Origin: an uncultured Selenomonas sp.
GTDB lineage: Bacteria; Bacillota; Negativicutes; Selenomonadales; Selenomonadaceae
Direction: 5' to 3'
Assembly: GCA_937915915.1 (NCBI GenBank)
Contig: CALGGN010000329.1
Location: 1-5,651 of the forward strand
Length of the DNA: 5,651 bases
In this document: positions 5,347 to 5,651 of the stretch, piece by piece
Numbering within the stretch: position 1 is the stretch's first letter
How the letters are laid out: each line of letters begins with the position of its first letter
Position numbers and translations under genes: made by a program
Notes under the pieces: generated by a model
What the model was told of the DNA's origin: nothing
The model's input: only the letters and a program-made list of their open reading frames with translations
Databases searched by the model: none

Positions 5347-5651
5347 AAACAAGCAGGGCTGTAAGCCGGGTTCTGTCTTGGATGATCATCTATCTTGGAC
5401 TGCCGTTGCCGACAGCCTCCAGCGACCCACCTGAGAACGGGCCGGGCAAGCCCATAGTCCTCGTTTCGGTCTTGCTTCGGATGGGGTTTACATGGCTCCC
5501 CGGGTTACCTCGGGGACGGTAGTCTCTTGCACTACCTTTCCACCCTTACCAGGCAAAGCCTGGCGGTATATTTCTGTTGCACTAGCCTTGGAGTCACCTC
5601 CACCGGACGTTATCCGGCATCCTGCCCTGTGAAGCCCGGACTTTCCTCGAC
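5347..5651 (-). ncRNA. rnpB: RNase P catalytic RNA (rnpB), 5' end beyond the window
   Basis: RNase P RNA is the ribozyme that, with the RnpA protein, removes 5' leaders from pre-tRNAs. Read on the - strand, conserved blocks occur in the right order: GAGGAAAGTCCGGGCT at the window edge (CR I); AGTGCAACAGA and ACCGCC; GGTAAGGGTGGAAAGG, then a stem flanking AAGAG; CCGAAGCAAGACCGAAA, the counterpart of E. coli CCGGAGCAAGGCCAAAT; TAGATGATCATCC; and finally ACAGAACCCGGCTTA (CR V). The last is followed by about 15 nt expected to form the 3' strand of helix P1. By comparison with E. coli RNA, about 60 nt of the 5' end (P1-P3) are missing. The region between the central core and the 3' part resembles the ancestral A type rather than the Bacillus B type. 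The 3' end is set by analogy, to within about 5 nt. It lies upstream of the GTPase gene on the same strand, with no clear terminator in between. Confidence 0.96.

Noticed and set aside
4245..5522. 425-codon open frame on + across the GTPase gene, palindrome array and rnpB
   Set aside because: It crosses a coding gene, a repeat array and a structural RNA. No protein family is recognisable, so it is a chance frame.

Overview
The window most likely comes from a Firmicutes-type bacterium, plausibly a diderm one such as the class Negativicutes. This is inference. It rests on an A-type-looking RNase P RNA (Bacilli have the B type), type IV pilus motor genes, a hydrogenase-maturation gene, strong AGGAGG ribosome binding sites, and a COG0523 GTPase whose wording is typical of Clostridia and Negativicutes. 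No species can be named from the sequence.

Layout from left to right. (1) Bases 3-356, + strand: the last ~117 codons of hypF, the carbamoyltransferase of [NiFe]-hydrogenase maturation, cut by the window edge. (2) Bases 363-3929, - strand: a compact operon read right to left, pilB (extension ATPase), pilT (retraction ATPase) and pilC/gspF (inner-membrane platform). pilB and pilT overlap by 14 nt; pilT and pilC are separated by 68 nt holding a perfect hairpin. The operon meets hypF tail to tail with only 6 nt between stop codons. (3) Bases 3930-4133: an AT-rich intergenic stretch with the pilB ribosome binding site, a small hairpin and a good rho-independent terminator for the next gene. (4) Bases 4134-4979, - strand: a chimeric gene, a COG0523/CobW-family GTPase domain joined in frame to the C-terminal two-thirds of a GNAT acetyltransferase, with a sharp drop in GC at the joint. 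(5) Bases 4980-5346: a gene-free stretch crowded with palindromes, including five consecutive hairpins and a 37-bp direct repeat that supplies the GTPase gene's ribosome binding site. (6) Bases ~5347-5651, - strand: rnpB, the RNase P catalytic RNA, lacking only its 5' end.

PilB, PilT and PilC together form the motor and platform of a type IV pilus or a related DNA-uptake/secretion pseudopilus. No pilin, prepilin peptidase, secretin or PilMNOP gene is present here, so these must be encoded elsewhere if the system works. The most unusual items are the GTPase-GNAT fusion and the palindrome array in front of it. The large open frames on the + strand opposite the pil genes and the GTPase are antisense shadows and are not annotated.
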